This document shows, piece by piece, positions 33,943-42,142 of a DNA stretch of 44,813 bases. The stretch's first letter is position 1, and each line of letters opens with the position of its first letter. Below the pieces are notes generated by a model, which saw only the letters and a program-made list of their open reading frames with translations, was not told the DNA's origin and did not search any database. Position numbers and translations under genes: made by a program. Origin of the DNA: Alphaproteobacteria bacterium (lineage in GTDB: Bacteria; Bacteroidota; Bacteroidia; Chitinophagales; Chitinophagaceae); contig JASGCT010000004.1 in NCBI GenBank assembly GCA_030053915.1, positions 1-44,813 on the forward strand, read 5' to 3'.

Positions 33943-36315
33943 TTAAAGCTTGGGTTTATTTTTCTTGTTAATAGCTTTTTCAGATACTTTTTTTAATTTA
34001 GCTTTTTCAACGGTTTCAGCAGGTGCTTCAGTTTGCTTATTTTTGGTGTTTTCGGTAGGAGTTATTTCTTCAATAATTGCTATTGTTGTGTCGTACTGCG
34101 GCTCAGTGGTATTGGTATTTGAACCTTGTTGAATAGGTTGCACATTTTCAATTTGATTCGATTTTGAGCAAGCACTTTCGCAAGACCAAAGGTTAGCTAA
34201 AGTAGGTGCAATAACTAACGAAATGATAGACATTAATTTTATAAGAATATTCATGGAGGGTCCCGAAGTGTCTTTAAATGGGTCGCCTACAGTATCGCCT
34301 GTAACAGATGCTTTATGCGGTTCAGATTTTTTATAGTACATTTGCCCGTTTATTTCAACACCTTTTTCAAAAGATTTCTTTGCATTATCCCAAGCGCCGC
34401 CTGCATTATTTTGGAAAATACCCATCAGCACGCCACTCACAGTAGCACCAGCTAAAAATCCACCAAGGGCTTCAGGTCCTAAAATAAAGCCAATAATAAT
34501 GGGCGATACGATAGCAATAGCCCCAGGTAATACCATTTTACGAATAGATGCTTTTGTGGAAATAGCGACGCATTTATCATATTCAGGTTTACCGGTACCT
34601 TCAAGAATACCAGGGATTTCTCTGAATTGCCGTCGCACTTCTTCTACCATTGCCATAGCCGCTTGTCCAACGGCTTTAATTGCTAAGGAAGAAAAAATAA
34701 ATGGTATCATACCGCCTATAAATAAAGCAGCTAATACTTCTGGTTTATATAAATCAATCGTAGAAATGCCTGATACACCTACAAAAGCGGCAAAAAGTGC
34801 TAAAGATGTTAAAGCGGCAGAGGCTATAGCAAATCCTTTGCCAGTAGCCGCTGTGGTATTTCCAACTGCATCTAAAATATCGGTCTTTTCTCTAACACTT
34901 TCTGGCAATTCGCTCATCTCGGCAATCCCACCTGCATTATCGGCAATTGGACCAAAAGCATCAATAGCAAGCTGCATAGCAGTTGTAGCCATCATTCCTG
35001 CAGCTGCAATGGCAACTCCATATAAACCTGCACACTTATAAGACCCTAAAATACCCAAAGCCAAAACAATGATTGGCAAAAATGTAGATTCTAAACCAAC
35101 GGCTAAGCCTCCAATAATATTTGTGGCATGTCCTGTACCAGATTGTTGTATGATAGATTTTACGGGTCTTTTACCCATAGCAGTATAGTATTCTGTAATC
35201 ATACTTATAAAGGTTCCCACTAATAAACCTACATAGATAGCACCTAAAATTCCCCATTTGGAAATAACATATGCATCGTCTTGGTTCATTCTAAAAACCA
35301 TTTCAGTTGGCGCTATATAATATACAATTGGGAAACAAGCGATAGCAGTTAATATGATTGAACCCCAATTTCCCATGTTTAAAGCTTTTTGCACAACGGT
35401 AGTATCTAATTTGGCGTTATCTGAAATTTTAACAAACCATGTGCCCACTATCGAAAATAAAATGCCCACACCTGCCATTACCATTGGAATAAGTATTGGT
35501 GCAAAACCACCATAATTATCATCAGAAGATGTTTCTTGTCCTAGCACCATGGTAGCTAATATTGTGGCAACATATGAACCAAATAAATCTGCTCCCATGC
35601 CAGCCACATCACCCACATTATCACCCACATTATCAGCAATTGTAGCGGGGTTTTTAGGAGAGTCTTCTGGGATACCTGCTTCCACTTTACCAACTAAATC
35701 GGCGCCAACATCAGCGGCTTTAGTATAAATTCCTCCTCCAACTCGAGCAAATAAAGCGATGCTTTCGGCACCTAAAGAAAACCCTGTTAAAACTTCAATA
35801 ACAATTTTCATTTCATCTGAACCTAAGGTAGTTACGCCAAAAATATTCATAAGTACTATTAAGAGCCCACCTAAACCTAAAACGGCTAAACCAGCTACGC
35901 CCATTCCCATGATAGACCCCCCAGTAAAAGATACTTTTAAAGCTTGAGATAAACTTGTGCGTGCGGCTTCGGTGGTTCTAACATTTGATTTTGTGGCGGC
36001 TTTCATACCAATATAACCAGCAAAAGCACTACAAAAAGCACCAATAATAAACGATAAAGCAATTGTCCAATGAGACGATTCGTTATTCATAGCCATGTAA
36101 CCTAATAAAATAGCTACAATGATAACAAAATACATCAAAATTTTCCATTCCGCTTTTAAGAAAGCCATAGCCCCATCGCTAATATATTGACTAATCTCAC
36201 GCATTTTGTCGTTTCCACTGGGTTGTTTAGAAACCCACCCCATTTTTATAACTGTATAAAGTAAACCAATAACCCCCGCTATCGGAAGAAAATAAAATAT
36301 CAAATTTTGAACCAT
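33943..36315 (-). CDS. hppA: Membrane-bound, K+-dependent-type pyrophosphate-energised ion pump
   Basis: The 790-residue membrane pyrophosphatase has about 16 hydrophobic segments and the PPi-binding motifs '[20 protein letters not shown]', '[20 protein letters not shown]' and '[18 protein letters not shown]'. The residues after 'GNTT' are 'AATGKGFAI'. K+-independent enzymes have Lys where this protein has the first Ala, so the K+-dependent subfamily is predicted. That group includes Na+ and dual Na+/H+ pumps. It hydrolyses PPi to build an ion gradient across the inner membrane. The C-terminus is extended by ~110 residues, with an extra hydrophobic helix ('[20 protein letters not shown]') and a Thr/Glu/Lys-rich tail. 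It is divergent from the kdp operon. Confidence 0.94.
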   Translation of the reverse strand: MVQNLIFYFLPIAGVIGLLYTVIKMGWVSKQPSGNDKMREISQYISDGAMAFLKAEWKILMYFVIIVAILLGYMAMNNESSHWTIALSFIIGAFCSAFAGYIGMKAATKSNVRTTEAARTSLSQALKVSFTGGSIMGMGVAGLAVLGLGGLLIVLMNIFGVTTLGSDEMKIVIEVLTGFSLGAESIALFARVGGGIYTKAADVGADLVGKVEAGIPEDSPKNPATIADNVGDNVGDVAGMGADLFGSYVATILATMVLGQETSSDDNYGGFAPILIPMVMAGVGILFSIVGTWFVKISDNAKLDTTVVQKALNMGNWGSIILTAIACFPIVYYIAPTEMVFRMNQDDAYVISKWGILGAIYVGLLVGTFISMITEYYTAMGKRPVKSIIQQSGTGHATNIIGGLAVGLESTFLPIIVLALGILGSYKCAGLYGVAIAAAGMMATTAMQLAIDAFGPIADNAGGIAEMSELPESVREKTDILDAVGNTTAATGKGFAIASAALTSLALFAAFVGVSGISTIDLYKPEVLAALFIGGMIPFIFSSLAIKAVGQAAMAMVEEVRRQFREIPGILEGTGKPEYDKCVAISTKASIRKMVLPGAIAIVSPIIIGFILGPEALGGFLAGATVSGVLMGIFQNNAGGAWDNAKKSFEKGVEINGQMYYKKSEPHKASVTGDTVGDPFKDTSGPSMNILIKLMSIISLVIAPTLANLWSCESACSKSNQIENVQPIQQGSNTNTTEPQYDTTIAIIEEITPTENTKNKQTEAPAETVEKAKLKKVSEKAINKKNKPKL

Positions 36316-36332
36316 AAATAAAATAATTTGTG

Positions 36333-36340
36333 CAAATATA
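36333..36340 (-). promoter_or_regulatory. Bacteroidota -7 box for hppA
   Basis: TATATTTG on the minus strand ends 17 nt before the hppA ATG at 36315. It should drive hppA and possibly the blaI-blaR1-like genes. Confidence 0.5.
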
Positions 36341-36576
36341 ATAAATTTCTAAATAAAATTATGCGAAAAATACAAAAAATAATAAAAAACTTAAATTTTG
36401 GAAGGCTATCCAATTAGGTTTTTATTAAAGTAAATTAAAATTAATGATAAATAGCAATTTTAACAAACAACTTATTTGTAATTTATAATCACCATATTAA
36501 AATTTTCTGTTTTAAGGAATTTAATGGATTATTTTAATAATGTTTATATCGTGTCATTTTTTACATAAATTATTTG

Positions 36577-36584
36577 TATATTTG
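36577..36584 (+). promoter_or_regulatory. Bacteroidota -7 box for the kdpFABC operon
   Basis: TATATTTG lies 18 nt before the kdpF ATG at 36603. The 287-bp gap 36316-36602 between hppA and kdpF holds this box and the hppA box. The 236 bp between them are AT-rich, and no gene or riboswitch-like fold was recognised there. Confidence 0.5.
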
Positions 36585-36602
36585 CCAAAATTTTTTTAAA
36601 CA

Positions 36603-36680
36603 ATGGTTTTTTTATTTATCCTTTCTGTTATTGTGTTTTTATTTATGTTATATGTATTAATAAATCCTGAAAAATTTTAA
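36603..36680 (+). CDS. kdpF: KdpF, small stabilising subunit of the Kdp K+-ATPase
   Basis: ATG at 36603 opens a 25-codon frame ending TAA at 36680, 1 nt before the kdpA start. The product is a single hydrophobic helix ('MVFLFILSVIVFLFML') followed by 'YVLINPEKF'. This is the KdpF pattern of one transmembrane span and a (L/I)xxPE(K/R)F ending. KdpF packs against KdpA/KdpB in the membrane and stabilises the complex. It is shorter than usual gene-calling limits and easily missed. Position, tight spacing and the C-terminal motif together make the call firm. Confidence 0.9.
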   Translation: MVFLFILSVIVFLFMLYVLINPEKF

Positions 36681-36681
36681 T

Positions 36682-38388
36682 ATGAATACCGAGTTGTTAG
36701 GCATTATTGCTTTTTATATTATTTTAATTCTTTTAGCTATTCCCTTAGGAAAGTTTATGTCTAAAATATATTCTGGAACGCCTCATTTCAGTGATAAAAT
36801 TTGTAATCCTCTTGAAAATTTAATTTACAAATTGATAGCTATAAATCCCAAAGAAAACCAAGGCTGGAAAGAACAACTTAAAATATTTTTAGCCATAAAT
36901 TTTGTCTGGCTTATTGTATCGGTTCTCATTCTTAAAAATATGGCATATTTGCCTTTAAATCCCAATCATAGTCCTTCGATGTCATGGGATTTAGCGTGGA
37001 ATACAACCATCAGTTTTGTGTGCAATACCAATTTACAACACTATGCTGGTGAAACGCAATTATCATATTTAGGACAAATAACTTTAATGTTATGGCAATT
37101 TTTAAGTGCGGCATCGGGCATAGCCATTGCCATGGTGGTTATAAGGTCGTTTGCAAAATCTGCCAATCCCCAATTGGGTAATTTTTATGTTAGTTTTGTG
37201 CGAAGTATAACAAGAATCTTATTGCCAATTTGTATTATTTTAGCTATTGTCTTCATGTTTCAGGGTGTTCCTATGACGTTTTTAGGATCAGAAACTACCA
37301 CAACTTTATCTGGAGATACTATCAATGTATATCGCGGTCCTATGGCGGCATTCGAGCCTATTAAACAGTTAGGTACTAATGGCGGTGGTTATTTTAAAAG
37401 TAATGGTGCGCATCCATTTTCAAATCCAACCTATCTCACCAATTTGTTACAAAACCTTGCTATTATTATTATTCCTTTAGCTTTTGTTATTATGATTGGT
37501 TATTATATTCAAAACCCTAAATTTGCCAGAATGGTCATTATAGTTATGTCTGTTGGTTATATAGGACTCTTAATACCAAGTTTGTATCAAGAGACCCAAG
37601 CCAATCCTGCAACCTACCCATTAAATATTAACAACCAATTAGGCAATTTAGAAGGCAAAGAAATAAGAAACGGAAGTTTAGCTTCGGCTAATTGGTCGGT
37701 TGCTACTACAGCTACAAGTAGCGGCTCTACCAATGCTGTTCAGGATAGCAATTTACCAATAACCGGGATGAATTTATTGTTAGGGATGATGATCAATGCA
37801 TTTTATGGCGGGGTAGGCGTAGGATTTTTGAATTTTTACTGTTATATCATTTTAGCTGTTTTTATAGGTGGGCTTATGGTGGGCAGAACACCCGAATTTT
37901 TAGGCAAAAAAATTGAACCCTATCAAATGAAAGTAACCATGTTAGTAGTTCTTTTACAACCATTATTAATTTTATTATTCACAGGTATTAGCACGTATTT
38001 ATATGTATCAAATCCAGAATTATTTGGTGGATGGCTTACCAATACTGGTTTTCATGGATTTAGTGAAATGTTATATCAATATACCTCGGCTAGTGCCAAT
38101 AACGGCAGTAGTTTTGAGGGACTTAATGGTAATACGCCTTTTTGGAATTATACCACCGCATTTGTTATTTTTTTATCCAGATATTTATTAATCATTGGAC
38201 CAATAGTCATTGCAGGATCTTTAGCAAAAAAAAAATATATATCGGCAAGTAGTGGTACTTTACCAACCGATAATTTAAGTTTTGCGGCTTTACTTTATAT
38301 TGTTATTTTTATTTTATGTGCACTCATTTTTTTTCCAGTACTTATTTTAGGACCTATTTCTGAATATTTCTCATTAATAAAGCCTTAA
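36682..38388 (+). CDS. kdpA: Potassium-transporting ATPase, K+-binding subunit A
   Basis: The 568-residue membrane protein has the fourfold-repeated K+-channel-like architecture. Selectivity-filter loops are visible as 'TISFVCNTNLQHYAGE', 'LGTNGGGYFKSNGAHPFSNP' and 'ASANNGSSFEGL'. About ten hydrophobic helices are present and the length is standard. KdpA binds and conducts K+ in the high-affinity KdpFABC pump. It starts 1 nt after kdpF and is followed by kdpB after 19 nt. Confidence 0.96.
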   Translation: MNTELLGIIAFYIILILLAIPLGKFMSKIYSGTPHFSDKICNPLENLIYKLIAINPKENQGWKEQLKIFLAINFVWLIVSVLILKNMAYLPLNPNHSPSMSWDLAWNTTISFVCNTNLQHYAGETQLSYLGQITLMLWQFLSAASGIAIAMVVIRSFAKSANPQLGNFYVSFVRSITRILLPICIILAIVFMFQGVPMTFLGSETTTTLSGDTINVYRGPMAAFEPIKQLGTNGGGYFKSNGAHPFSNPTYLTNLLQNLAIIIIPLAFVIMIGYYIQNPKFARMVIIVMSVGYIGLLIPSLYQETQANPATYPLNINNQLGNLEGKEIRNGSLASANWSVATTATSSGSTNAVQDSNLPITGMNLLLGMMINAFYGGVGVGFLNFYCYIILAVFIGGLMVGRTPEFLGKKIEPYQMKVTMLVVLLQPLLILLFTGISTYLYVSNPELFGGWLTNTGFHGFSEMLYQYTSASANNGSSFEGLNGNTPFWNYTTAFVIFLSRYLLIIGPIVIAGSLAKKKYISASSGTLPTDNLSFAALLYIVIFILCALIFFPVLILGPISEYFSLIKP

Positions 38389-38407
38389 TACCTAAAATTT
38401 TAAATCT

Positions 38408-40429
38408 ATGAAATCAAACAATTTTAAATCTAATAATTATGTCATGCTAAGGTCATCTTTCATAGATGCTTTTGCAAAATTAAATCCTGTGGTGCTTATA
38501 AAAAATCCTATCATGTTTACCGTGGGCATATGTACTGTTATTATGTTTGTAAGATGTATTTTTATTGTCTTAGGATTAAACAATACACTTCATACAAGTT
38601 TAAGCTACAATATATGGGTAACATTAATTTTACTATTTACAATTTTATTTGCGAATCTGGCTGAATCTTTTGCCGAAAGACAAGGTCAAAAACATGCTGA
38701 AAGCCTTAGAAAAACACGCGATTTTACCCCTGTTACTTTAAAGTCTGGTGAAATTGTATCATCAGAGTTATTAAAAAAAGGCGATATTTTTGTTTGTAAA
38801 GAAGGCGATATGATACCTTTAGATGGCGATATTATAGAAGGGTTAGCCACTATCGATGAAAGTGCTATTACGGGCGAAAGCACGCCTGTTATTAGAGAAG
38901 CGGGTGGCGATAAAACTTCTGTAACTGGAGGCACCACAGTGCTTTCAGACCGAATAGTTGTTAAAGTAACCGCTTTGCCTGGCGAAAGTTTTTTAGATAA
39001 AATGATTGCTTTAGTAGAGGGTGCCAACCGACAAAAAGCACCAAATGAAATTGCTTTAACCATTTTATTATCTGGCTTTACCTTGGCTATTATTATTGCC
39101 ATTGTAAGTCTCTATATTTTTGGTCAATATGCTCATATAAATTTACATGTTACTTTTCTAATTGTTTTATTTGTATGTTTGATTCCTACCACAATTGGTG
39201 GGTTGTTGTCGTCAATTGGTATTGCGGGGATGAACCGAGCTCTACAAGCAAATGTTATTACTAAAAGTGGCAAGGCTGTTGAAACTGCCGGCGATGTGGA
39301 TGTATTATTATTAGATAAAACGGGAACTATAACCATTGGTAACCGCAAGGCAACTCATTTTTATCCTTCTCCAGACGTTACAGAAGCTCATTTTTATGAA
39401 TGTTTAGCGTTGAGTTCTTATGGTGATGAAACCCCCGAAGGAAAATCAATTTTAGAATTATCTGGCTTAAAAATTGATGACCTCATTGGCGATGAATCCC
39501 CCAAAATAATAAAATTTTCAGCCGAAACAAAATTTTCGGGAATCGATTTTAAAAATCGAAAAATAAGAAAGGGCTCTCATGAAGCCATTGTTAATTTATC
39601 AAAACGCAGCGGAAATTCAATAAGTCAAGACCTTGAACATACCGTTCAATCAATTTCAAAATTAGGTGGTACGCCCTTAGTTCTGTCTGAAAATGATAAA
39701 ATTTTAGGTGTTATTGAATTACAAGACATTATTAAAATTGGTATTGAAGATCGTTTTGCAAGATTGCGAATGATGGGTATTAAAACAGTGATGGTAACTG
39801 GCGACAATCAACTTACAGCCAAATATATAGCTGAAAAAGTAGGTGTGGACGATTTTATCGCTGAAGCCAAGCCTGAAGATAAAATGAAATATATTATTCA
39901 ACAACAGCAACAAGGACGTTTGGTAGCCATGATGGGTGATGGAACAAACGATGCGCCTGCTTTAGCCCAAGCCGATGTTGGCGTAGCTATGAATAGCGGT
40001 ACCCAAGCTGCAAAAGATGCTGGCAATATGGTTGATTTAGAAAATGATCCTACTAAACTCATTGAAATCGTTGAAATTGGTAAACAACTTTTAATTACTC
40101 GCGGCACTTTAACCACTTTTAGTATTGCCAACGATGTGTCTAAATACTTTGCAATTTTACCTATATTATTTGTGCCTTTAGTGCCAGGTTTAATGAAACT
40201 GAATATTTTGAGACTTCATTCCGTTCAATCGGCTACTTTATCCGCTTTAATTTTTAATGCTATAATTATACCCATGCTCATTCCTTTAGCCTTAAAAGGC
40301 GTAGCATACAAACCTGTAGGCGCAAGTGCCTTATTAAGACATAACCTTATTATTTATGGTTTAGGTGGCTTAATAACCCCTTTTGTAGGCATCAAATTAA
40401 TCGATTTATTTATTTCATATTTTTACTAA
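38408..40429 (+). CDS. kdpB: Potassium-transporting ATPase, ATP-binding P-type subunit B
   Basis: The 673-residue P-type ATPase has the actuator-domain 'TGES' (155-158, in 'AITGESTPVIREAGGD'), the phosphorylation motif 'DKTGT' with Asp303, and the hinge 'MMGDGTNDAPALAQADVGVAM'-type segment near 505-525. The KdpB-specific 'FANLAESFAERQGQKHAESL' is near residues 81-100. It couples ATP hydrolysis to K+ uptake through KdpA. Length and motifs are intact. It lies between kdpA and kdpC (10-nt gap). Confidence 0.97.
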   Translation: MKSNNFKSNNYVMLRSSFIDAFAKLNPVVLIKNPIMFTVGICTVIMFVRCIFIVLGLNNTLHTSLSYNIWVTLILLFTILFANLAESFAERQGQKHAESLRKTRDFTPVTLKSGEIVSSELLKKGDIFVCKEGDMIPLDGDIIEGLATIDESAITGESTPVIREAGGDKTSVTGGTTVLSDRIVVKVTALPGESFLDKMIALVEGANRQKAPNEIALTILLSGFTLAIIIAIVSLYIFGQYAHINLHVTFLIVLFVCLIPTTIGGLLSSIGIAGMNRALQANVITKSGKAVETAGDVDVLLLDKTGTITIGNRKATHFYPSPDVTEAHFYECLALSSYGDETPEGKSILELSGLKIDDLIGDESPKIIKFSAETKFSGIDFKNRKIRKGSHEAIVNLSKRSGNSISQDLEHTVQSISKLGGTPLVLSENDKILGVIELQDIIKIGIEDRFARLRMMGIKTVMVTGDNQLTAKYIAEKVGVDDFIAEAKPEDKMKYIIQQQQQGRLVAMMGDGTNDAPALAQADVGVAMNSGTQAAKDAGNMVDLENDPTKLIEIVEIGKQLLITRGTLTTFSIANDVSKYFAILPILFVPLVPGLMKLNILRLHSVQSATLSALIFNAIIIPMLIPLALKGVAYKPVGASALLRHNLIIYGLGGLITPFVGIKLIDLFISYFY

Positions 40430-40439
40430 TTTATTTGTT

Positions 40440-41000
40440 ATGTTATTTTTAAGATCGCTTGTTTTAACCCTCATCTTAGCTGTTCTTTGTGCTATTGTGT
40501 ATCCATTGCTTTTATTTGGTATTGCACAGCTTGCACCTAATAAAGGTTTAGGTAAAATTGTGGTTCAAAACAATAAAACATACTATTTACAAATTGGACA
40601 ACATTTTAAAGACCAAAAATATTTTCAATCACGTCCCTCCGCTTCAAATTATAACCCTACAAACTCGGGTGGTAGCAATTTAGCTCCTTCAAGTTTATTG
40701 TTGAAAACACAAATGAACATGCGTTTAGATAGTTTCAAAAAGTATAACCCTACCATTGCTTCGCAAGATATTCCAGTAGAATTATTAACGGCAAGTGCTT
40801 CGGGTTTAGACCCTCATATTAGCCCTGATGCCGCAAAAGTTCAAGTGCCAAGAGTTGCTAAACTAAATAATCTTAACGAACAACAGTTATATAAAATGAT
40901 AGATTCACTAACCGAACCACCATTTTTAAATAGTTTTGGACCCTCAAAAATTAACGTCTTACTTCTTAATTTAGCCCTCGAAAGTCAATCTTTACCATAA
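40440..41000 (+). CDS. kdpC: Potassium-transporting ATPase, subunit C
   Basis: The 186-residue protein has one N-terminal membrane helix (about 5-27) and a periplasmic domain with the KdpC signatures: 'YFQSRPSASNYNPTNSGGSN', 'VPVELL'-like 'IPVELLTASASGLDPHISPD' and 'QVPRVA'. KdpC is the periplasmic helper of KdpFABC. It starts 10 nt after kdpB and is followed by the kdpD-like gene after 14 nt. Confidence 0.96.
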   Translation: MLFLRSLVLTLILAVLCAIVYPLLLFGIAQLAPNKGLGKIVVQNNKTYYLQIGQHFKDQKYFQSRPSASNYNPTNSGGSNLAPSSLLLKTQMNMRLDSFKKYNPTIASQDIPVELLTASASGLDPHISPDAAKVQVPRVAKLNNLNEQQLYKMIDSLTEPPFLNSFGPSKINVLLLNLALESQSLP

Positions 41001-41014
41001 TTTAACCTCAATAT

Positions 41015-42142
41015 ATGGCTAAAACCATTGTTCGTAATTTAGATTTTAAAGAATTTATCAAAGAGAAAAAAAAAGGCAAGTTAAAAATTTATATCGGCAT
41101 GATTGCTGGTGTTGGTAAAACCTATAAATTATTAGAAGAAGCCCATGCCCTTCTTGATTTGGGTGTGGATGTAAAAATTGGCTTTGTAGAAACGCATCGA
41201 CGACCTGAAACCCAAGCCTTAATTGATGGTTTGCCCATCATTCCTAGAAAAATAGTACGTTATAAAGGCATGGCTTTAGAAGAAATGGACTTAGAAACTA
41301 TTATAAAAATATCGCCAGAAGTTGTGATTGTTGATGAACTTGCCCATAGTAATATCGAGGGGAGTAAAAATAATAAACGATGGCAAGATGTATTAGAATT
41401 ATTAGATGCGGGCATCAATGTTATTTCTGCGTGTAATATTCAGCATTTATATAATGTTTGTAAGAAAGTGGAAGAAATTACAGGCGTAGAAATAAAAGAA
41501 ATTGTTCCTAAGGAACTCATAGCCCAGGCTTATGAAATTGTCAATTTAGATTTAACAGCCGATGAACTTATTACGCGTTTAGAGCTTGGAAAAATTTATG
41601 TTGGACAAAAAATCCCCATTGCTTTAAATAATTTTTTTAAGAAAGAAAATATTTTACAATTACGAGAACTTGCTTTAAAAGAAGTAGCCCTTCAATTAGA
41701 AAAAAAAGTTGAAACTGAAATCTTAGAATATTCTAAAATAAAGCATGAATGTTTTTTTGCTTGCATTAATAGCAATCATGTAACAGCCAAAAAAGTTATT
41801 ACAGAAACCTACGAATTAGCAAAAGCAGGTCTTCATAAATGGTACGTTATTTATATTAAAACGCCCCGTGAATCAACCAGAAGAATTAATTTAACATCCC
41901 AACGTCATTTAATCGAAAACTTTAGATATGCTTCAAGTCTTGGCGCCCAAGTTATAAAAATTGAAAACAATCATGTGTTAAAAACGATTATCGACCAAGC
42001 CATTGAAAAACATGTAACTACAATTTGTCTTGCCAAACCTAAATTAGCCATTCTAAAAATGTTTTTACATTTTAGAGTCGTATTAAAATTTATTAAGAAA
42101 TTAGACGAACATAAAATTAATTTATTATTTATTTCTCAATGA
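41015..42142 (+). CDS. kdpD: Stand-alone KdpD N-terminal sensor module (no histidine kinase)
   Basis: The 375-residue protein matches only the N-terminal cytoplasmic part of KdpD. Walker A is 'GMIAGVGKT' (28-36), followed by 'GFVETHRRPETQALIDGLP', 'VVIVDELAHSN' and 'NVISACNIQHLYNV'. A universal-stress-protein-like domain follows (about 240-375). The membrane DUF4118, dimerisation and ATPase domains of the ~890-residue full KdpD are absent, and no kdpE follows. Short KdpD forms are known in Bacteroidota, usually with a separate kinase gene nearby. Here the next gene is a restriction enzyme whose ATG overlaps this TGA by 4 nt. The protein probably senses K+ or c-di-AMP-type signals and acts on a partner encoded elsewhere. 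Confidence 0.88.
   Translation: MAKTIVRNLDFKEFIKEKKKGKLKIYIGMIAGVGKTYKLLEEAHALLDLGVDVKIGFVETHRRPETQALIDGLPIIPRKIVRYKGMALEEMDLETIIKISPEVVIVDELAHSNIEGSKNNKRWQDVLELLDAGINVISACNIQHLYNVCKKVEEITGVEIKEIVPKELIAQAYEIVNLDLTADELITRLELGKIYVGQKIPIALNNFFKKENILQLRELALKEVALQLEKKVETEILEYSKIKHECFFACINSNHVTAKKVITETYELAKAGLHKWYVIYIKTPRESTRRINLTSQRHLIENFRYASSLGAQVIKIENNHVLKTIIDQAIEKHVTTICLAKPKLAILKMFLHFRVVLKFIKKLDEHKINLLFISQ

Noticed and set aside
34499..35041. Plus-strand 180-codon ORF opposite hppA
   Set aside because: It lies wholly antisense to a strongly conserved membrane pyrophosphatase, has no own promoter or family match, and reflects the codon bias of hppA.
36316..36602. Possible riboswitch (for example ydaO/c-di-AMP type) before kdp
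   Set aside because: Only AT-rich sequence and promoter boxes are visible, and the distance from the -7 box to the kdpF ATG (18 nt) leaves no room for an aptamer in the leader.
38686..39102. Minus-strand 138-codon ORF opposite kdpB
   Set aside because: Antisense shadow of the P-type ATPase actuator region with no independent support.
41015..42142. kdpD as a frameshifted or truncated pseudogene
   Set aside because: The reading frame ends cleanly after the universal-stress-like domain, short KdpD forms are known in Bacteroidota, and the DNA after the stop encodes a different conserved gene rather than KdpD remnants.
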